From Ovis canadensis (lineage: Eukaryota > Chordata > Mammalia > Artiodactyla > Bovidae): a DNA stretch of 64,000 bases. The notes below the pieces were generated by a model, which searched no databases, was not told the DNA's origin, and saw only the letters and a program-made list of their open reading frames with translations. Positions 58,801 through 64,000 of the stretch are shown here, in pieces (the stretch's first letter is position 1; each line of letters opens with the position of its first letter). The position numbers and the translations under genes are program-made. The stretch covers positions 112,688,501-112,752,500 of the forward strand of contig NC_091245.1 in the NCBI RefSeq assembly GCF_042477335.2. Direction: 5' to 3'.

Positions 58801-59667
58801 AGTGTCCCACAGGTTTTGGGTTGTTGTGTTTTCATTTTCATTAGTTTCTATGCATATTTTGATTTCTTTTTTGATTTCTTCTGTGATTTGTTGGTTATTC
58901 AGAAGTGTGGTGTTCAACCTCCATATGTTGGAATTTTTAATAGTTTTTCTCCTGTAATTGAGATATAATCTTAATGCATTATGGTCAGAAAAGATGCTTG
59001 GAATGATTTCGATTTTTTTGAATTTATCAAGTTTAGATTTATGGCCCAGGATGTGATCTATCCTGGAGAAGGTTCCATGAGCACTTGAAAAAAAGGTGAA
59101 ATTCATTGTTTTGGGGTGAAATGTCCTATAGATATCAATTAGGTCTAACTGATCTAATGTATCATTTAAAGTTTGCGTTACTTTGTTAATTTTCTGTTTA
59201 GTTGATCTGTCCATAGGTGTGAGTGGGGTATTAAAGTCTCCCACTATTATTGTGTTATTGTTGATTTCCCCTTTCATACTTGTTAGCATTTGTCTTACAT
59301 ATTGCGGTGCTCCTATATTGGGTGCATATATATTTATAATTGTTATATCTTCTTCTTGGATTGTTCCTTTGATCATTATGTAGTGGCCTTCTTTGTCTCT
59401 TTTCACAGCCTTTGTTTTAAAGTCTATTTTATCGGATATGAGTATTGCCACTCCTGCTTTCTTTTGGTCTCTATTTGCGTGGTATATCTTTTTCCAGCCC
59501 TTCACTTTCAGTCTGTATGTGTCCCTTGTTTTGAGGTGGGTCTCTTGTAAGCAGCATATAGAGGGGTCTTGTTTTTGTATCCATTCGGCCAGTCTTTGTC
59601 TTTTGGTTGGGGTGTTCAACCCATTTACGTTTAAGGTAATTATTGATAAGTATGATCCCGTTACCAT
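55848..59667 (-). pseudogene. L1 ORF2 (endonuclease-reverse transcriptase), two breaks
   Basis: Starts at an ATG (59,667) as [20 protein letters not shown] and would be about 1,272 residues, near the usual L1 ORF2 length. The endonuclease shows [23 protein letters not shown] and SDHNALRL. The reverse transcriptase shows [12 protein letters not shown] and the catalytic FADD in [13 protein letters not shown]. One extra T in a 6-T run (57,160-57,165 on the plus strand as A's) shifts the frame. In the shifted frame a TGA stands for Trp at 57,123-57,125. Downstream sequence is open to 55,848. In the C-terminal zinc knuckle ([18 protein letters not shown]) the last Cys is replaced by Gly. The ORF makes both nick and cDNA in L1 retrotransposition. 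Confidence 0.92.
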
Positions 59668-59718
59668 TTACTTTATTGTTTTGGGTTCAGGTTTATACAC
59701 CCTTTTTGTGTTTCCTGT

Positions 59719-60645
59719 CTAGAGAATATCCTTTAGAATTTGTTGGAGAGCTGGTTTGGTGGTGCTGAATTCTCTCAGCTTTTGCTTGTCTGTAAAGCTT
59801 TTGATTTCTCCTTCGTATTTGAATGAGATCCTTGCTGGGTACAGTAATCTGGGCTGTAGGTTATTTTCTTTCATCACTTTAAGTATGTCTTGCCATTCCC
59901 TCCTGGCCTGAAGAGTTTCTATTGAAAGATCAGCTGTTATCCTTATGGGAATCCCCTTGTGTGTTATTTGTTGTTTTTCCCTTGCTGCTTTTAATATTTG
60001 TTCTTTGTGTTTGATCTTTGTTAATTTGATTAATATGTGTCTTGGGGTGTTTCGCCTTGGGTTTATCCTATTTGGAACTCTCTATGTTTCTTGGACTTGG
60101 GTGATTATTTCCTTCCCCATTTTAGCGAAGTTTTCAACTATTATCTCCTCAAGGATTTTCTCATGATCTTTCTTTCTGTCTTCTTCTTCTGGGACTCCTA
60201 TAATTCGAATGTTGGAGCATTTCATATTGTCCTGGAGGTCTCTGAGATTGTCCTCGTTTCTTTTAATTCGTTTTTCTTGTTTCCTCTCTGATTCATTTAT
60301 TCCTACCATTCTATCTTCTATTTCACTAATCCTATCTTCTGCCTCCGTTATTCTACTAATTGTTGCCTCCAGAGTGTTTCTGATCTCATTTATTGCTTTA
60401 TTCATTATATTTTGACTCTTTTTTATTTCTTCTAGGTCCTTGTTAAACCTTTCTTGCATCTTCTCAATCCTTGTCTCTAGGCTATTTATCTGTGATTCCA
60501 TTTTGATTTCAAGATTTTGGATCATTTTCACTATCAATATTCGGAATTCCTTCTCCGGTAGATTCCCTACTTCTTCCTCTTTTGTTTGGTTTGGTGGGCA
60601 ACTCTCCTGTTCCTTTACCTGCTGAGTATTCCTCTGTCTCTTCAT
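59719..60645 (-). pseudogene. L1 ORF1 (RNA-binding protein), one stop
   Basis: Begins MKRQRNTQQVKEQESCPPNQ at 60,645 and spans 309 codons, with a natural TAG at 59,721-59,719. A long heptad-rich coiled coil (IQNLEIKMESQINSLETRIE onward) leads into the RRM-like part (NIRIIGVPEEEDRKKDHEKI), then the C-terminal domain (RRNTPRHILIKLTKIKHKEQ). One in-frame TAG at 60,084-60,082 replaces a Gln codon after TQVQE. Everything beyond is open. ORF1p coats L1 RNA as a trimer (family knowledge). Confidence 0.9.
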
Positions 60646-63260
60646 CTTGGTTATATTGCTGCGTTTGGGGTGGCCTTTTTATATTCTGGTAATTTGTGGA
60701 GTTCTCTTTATTATGGAGCTTCCTCACTTTGGGTGGGGTTCTATCAGTGGCTTGTCAAGGTTTCCTGGTTAGGGAGGCTTGTGTTGGAGTTTTGGTGGGT
60801 GGAGCTGGGTTTCTTCTCTCTGGAGTGCAGTGGAGTGACCAGTAATGGGTTACGAGACATCAAAGGTTTTGGGATAATTTTGAGCTGCCTGTATATTGAA
60901 GCTCAGGGGAGTGTTCCTGTGTTGCTGGAGAATTTGCATGGTATGTCTTGTTTTGGAACTTGTTGGCCCTTGGGTGGAGCTTGGTTTTGGTGTAGGTATG
61001 AAGGCATTAGATGGCCTCCTATTGCTTAATGTTCCCTGAATTCAAGAGTTCTCTAATGTTTTCAGGCTTTGGATTTAAGCCTCCTACTTCTGGTTTTCAG
61101 TTTTGTTTTTACAGTAGCCTCTAGACTTCTCCATCTATACAGCACCGATGATAAAACATCTAGGTTAAAGATGAAAAGTTTCTCCACATTGAGGGACACT
61201 CAGAGAGGTTCACTGAGTTATAAAGAGAAGAGAAGATGGAGGAGGTAGTTAGAGGTAACTGGAATGAGATGCGGTGAAATCAAAAGAGAAGAGAGCAAGC
61301 TAGCCAGTAGTCACTTCCTTATGTGCGCTCTATAGTCTGGACCGCTCAGAGGTATTTACAGAGTTATATGGGAAAGAGGAGAGGGAGGAAGTAGACAGAG
61401 GTGACCAGGAGGATAAGAGAGAGGAATGAGTAGGAGAGAGACAAATCCTGCCAGTAACCTGTTCCTTAGGTGTTCTCCACCGTCTGGAACACACAGAGAT
61501 TCACAGAGTTGGATAGAGAAGAGATGGGGGAGAAAAGAGACAGAGGCCACCTGGTGGAGAAAAAGGAGAGTCCAGAGGAGGAGAGAGTGGTCAAGCCAGT
61601 AATCTCGCTCTCAGGTAAACTGGGGTAGTGAAGTTTGGGTTTTTAAATGTACAAAATTGACAACAAAAACCTAAGAGCAAAGATTAAAAATCTAGAGTAG
61701 AGGTTGGATTTTCAAAGATACAATATTAAAGAGAAGCAGAAGGAAAAAGGAAGAAAGAAAAAAAGAAAAAAAAGAATTATTAAAAAACAAACAAACAAAC
61801 AAAACAATCAAAAAAAAAAAAACCATCAACAACCATCCAAAGACTATATATGGTGTTTGCCTTAAAAAAAAAAAAAAAAAAGTCTTTAAAAAAAATAGTA
61901 ATAATAGGTTATAGAAATAGAAATTAGAGGAGAAATAGAAGACTTAACAATTAAAAAAAGTTAGAAGAAAAAGCAAAAAAAAAAAAAAAGGAATGATTTT
62001 AAAAATATTAAAAATATATCTGGCCCTCTCTGGTGTTATGGGCCGTGTGGGATCACTTCCAAGGTGGTTCCCTCTGTTTAACTTCTGTTTGCTGGTTTTT
62101 TAGGCTCACTAGTTCAGTCACGCTGTGGGGAGGGGGGATGCTGCAAACAAATAGCACTGTCGTGTGCACACAGTATCTCTGCCCCGCTTGACCTGTCCTT
62201 TCTCGCGGCGCACAAACCGCTCCGGCTCTAGGATGCTCAGCCGGGAACCGTCTGGGGCCGGCCCTAGGCTGTGTGCACTTCCCCAGTCCAAGCCACTCAG
62301 GTTTGGCGCTCAGGCAGCCCTCAGAGGCACAAATGCGGCTGGAACTGTGCTTTGTGCCCTTCCCAGGTCCGAGTAGCTCAGGAGTTTGGCGAGCGCGATC
62401 ACCGCAGCTTGTCACCTTTTCTGCCGCTGCTGCTCAGCTTTCTGGGTGGACCGCTGGTGCACCCCGTGAGGCAGATTGTGACTGTCCAACACCCCCAGAA
62501 GTCTTAGCAAAGGAGCCTGCTTGCAGTTAAGTAAGTAAAGTCTCTCCGGGTCTGCAATTGCCCCTTTCCAGACCTTACGGCTCTGGCTGCCTGTCCCCGG
62601 CGGGGGATGGTCTGCAGCCGGCTTATTTCGTTCCGTCCTTTGTTCTGTGCTCGGTCCTGGCGGTGTCTTACGTTTGAGCTTTTCACGTGGTAGCTATCCC
62701 ACAGTCTGATTTGCTAGCCCAAGTTAGATCGTTCTGGTTGCACGTGGGGCGTTCCTGCCCGATTCTTACAAAGCACTGCAGCCCGCGCCTCCCGCGGGTC
62801 CCTGCCCTGCCCCCACTTCCCAATGGCGGATGCAGGCGTCTGTGCTGCTTTTCCGCTGGGGGAGTTACTGGTGGGCTTGTAATCTGTTGGTTTTAATTAT
62901 TTGTCTATTTTTCCTTCCTGTTATGTTGCCCTCTGTGTTTCCAAGGCTCGCCACAGACTCGGCAGGGAGAGTGTTTCCTGGTGTTTGGAAACCTCTCCTT
63001 AAAATTCCCTTCCCGGGACGGGCTTCCCTTCCTGGGACAGAGCTCCCTCCCCACCTCCTTTGTCTCCTTTTTCATCTTTTATATTTTTTCCTACCTGTTT
63101 TTGAAGACAATGGTCTGCTTTTCTGGTTGCCTGATGTCCTCTGCCAGCCTACAGAAGTTGTTTTGTGAAGTTTGCTCAGCACTGAAATGTTCTTTTGAGG
63201 AATTTGTGAGGGAGAAAGTGGTCTTCCCGTCCTATTCCTCCGCCATCTTTCCCTCCATTC
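60646..63260 (-). promoter_or_regulatory. L1 5'UTR / internal promoter
   Basis: About 2.6 kb from the L1 5' end to ORF1. The first ~1.1 kb is CpG-rich; 61,730-61,990 is A-rich with several A-runs. Its function as promoter is inferred from the L1 family. Confidence 0.75.
63240..63249 (-). promoter_or_regulatory. YY1-like site at L1 5' end
   Basis: The plus strand reads ccgccatctt (minus AAGATGGCGG) about 12-21 bases from the L1 5' end. Human L1 has a YY1 site at a similar place that sets the start site. Confidence 0.7.
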
Positions 63261-63275
63261 AACATGATTATTCTT
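63261..63275. repeat. Target-site duplication, right copy (full-length L1)
   Basis: AACATGATTATTCTT, identical to 55,344-55,358. Confidence 0.93.
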
Positions 63276-64000
63276 AAAGGTTAATACTTATTTCTCCTAT
63301 ATGCTAGTTATATTCATTATAAGGGCAGGGAATATGGAGATTTAGCAGCAAACATCAGCCCAACAAATGAAAACCCTTCACCAATGTTCCCCTTAAGATC
63401 TGTTTAGTCTTAAGATAGTGATAAAGTTACATTTTTACATAGCAAGGACACAGTGATTTATAACAAAGTACAGTGATCTATAACAAAAGAGAAAATTCAT
63501 TAACTCAAAAAGTCTAGTATTGCTAACATCAAAAACTACTATATTTCCTTTTCTATATTCCAAATACATTAATATATTCCCAGGTGCCTAAGGATATGGA
63601 GGCCTGGCAGCAATCATTGACTCAACAATGAGAAAAGCCCTATGCTAATTAAGATTTTCAAAATACTCCAAACTCTCTGTGCTGTTTATGGCTGAGAGGC
63701 AGTAAACAATCATGTGCGTAGTGGCAGGAGTATGGATAATCCTGTCACACAAACTAGTCTGCCAGCAGAGAGGTTTGACCTGAGACACCCTTGTCACACC
63801 CAGGACAGGAAATATGGAGACTTAGCAATTATTGGCACCACAAATGAAAAACCCTTTACCAATATAATTCCTAACCAATCCGCTATACTAATAATTTCTA
63901 ATTTCCCAAAAGAATCTGCCTTTAATAAGTCTAAAACATCTCATGCCTCTCACATTTGGGAGGCTGTAAACAATCACATGTGGCTGGACAAACCTGTACA
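63261..64000 (-). mobile_element. ERV LTR U3 part, runs to right edge
   Basis: Continues the LTR of 54,825-55,358 across the L1 insertion. 63,380-63,790 matches the fragment at 570-1,005. A shorter motif recurs inside it: 63,316-63,385 and 63,805-63,875 share aatatggaga-ttagca and caaatgaaaa-ccct. The 5' end of the LTR is at or beyond the window edge. Confidence 0.65.

Larger units (their letters stand above)
55359..63260 (-). mobile_element. Full-length L1 (about 7.9 kb) with 3' transduction
   Basis: A complete L1 on the minus strand: 5' end at 63,260; 2.6-kb 5'UTR with a CpG-rich promoter-like part (62,150-63,060) and an A-rich low-complexity part (61,730-61,990); ORF1 (60,645-59,719); ORF2 (59,667-55,848); 3'UTR to about 55,571; an (AATA)n stretch; about 160 bases of non-L1 sequence; and a terminal poly(A). 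Exact 15-bp duplications flank it, and the inferred nick TTCTT/AAAG resembles the L1 endonuclease preference. It is inserted in the U3 of an ERV LTR. Coding damage is light (one stop in ORF1; one frameshift and one stop in ORF2), suggesting a relatively recent insertion. Confidence 0.93.

Noticed and set aside
60509-60727. 72-aa frame taken as an upstream, frameshifted start of L1 ORF1
   Set aside because: It begins at GTG, not ATG. The real ORF1 ATG at 60,645 gives the expected N-terminus.
60586-61029. 147-aa plus-strand ORF
   Set aside because: Antisense of the L1 5'UTR/ORF1 start; no homology recognised.

Overview
The window is nuclear DNA from a ruminant, most likely a bovid (cattle or a close relative). 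The evidence is dense BovB LINE fragments (at least 14 pieces), tRNA-derived Bov-tA/Bov-A2 SINEs on both strands, ruminant-type L1s, CHR-type cetartiodactyl SINEs, bovine-type ERV LTRs, old L2/MIR repeats, and spliced mammalian genes with canonical GT-AG junctions. There is no operon structure, CRISPR array or prokaryotic gene.

Host genes belong to the SLAM (CD2-like) immune-receptor cluster. At the left edge (1.65-2.73 kb, + strand) are the last two coding exons and polyadenylation signal of SLAMF7 (CS1/CD319), including its tyrosine signalling motif; the rest of the gene lies off the left edge. On the - strand, 42.1-49.8 kb, are five exons of a four-Ig-domain receptor: signal peptide, V, C2, V, C2. 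All junctions are phase 1 and all frames are open. It most resembles LY9 (SLAMF3/CD229). Its transmembrane and cytoplasmic exons should lie at lower coordinates, but I could not recognise them. The two genes converge, whereas human SLAMF7 and LY9 share a strand, so this may be an inverted LY9 or an extra LY9-like paralogue.

The rest is mostly retroelements. A nucleolin (NCL) processed retrocopy (3.74-6.89 kb, -) has 14-bp target-site duplications, a CpG-rich leader that does not look like canonical NCL 5'UTR, and an L1 tail inserted in it. 7-22 kb holds LTR remnants, L1 fragments and BovBs. 22.2-25.5 kb is a nest: an L1 interrupted by a 3'UTR-derived retrocopy of an unrecognised gene and by a BovB. 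28.5-31 kb is a 5'-inverted (twin-primed) L1 split by a BovB that itself carries a SINE. 31-41 kb is BovB, SINE and unassigned sequence. 43.5-48.4 kb is repeat-filled intron of the LY9-like gene. 51.5-54.8 kb is a long BovB split by a 747-bp solo LTR.

From 54.77 kb to the right edge is a class II type ERV LTR with a tRNA-Lys-like primer-binding region. It is interrupted by a full-length ~7.9-kb L1 (-) with 15-bp target-site duplications, a YY1-like site at its 5' end, nearly intact ORF1 and ORF2, and an apparent ~160-bp 3' transduction. Repeat family names were assigned by recognition, without a database search. Boundaries of old repeats are approximate.
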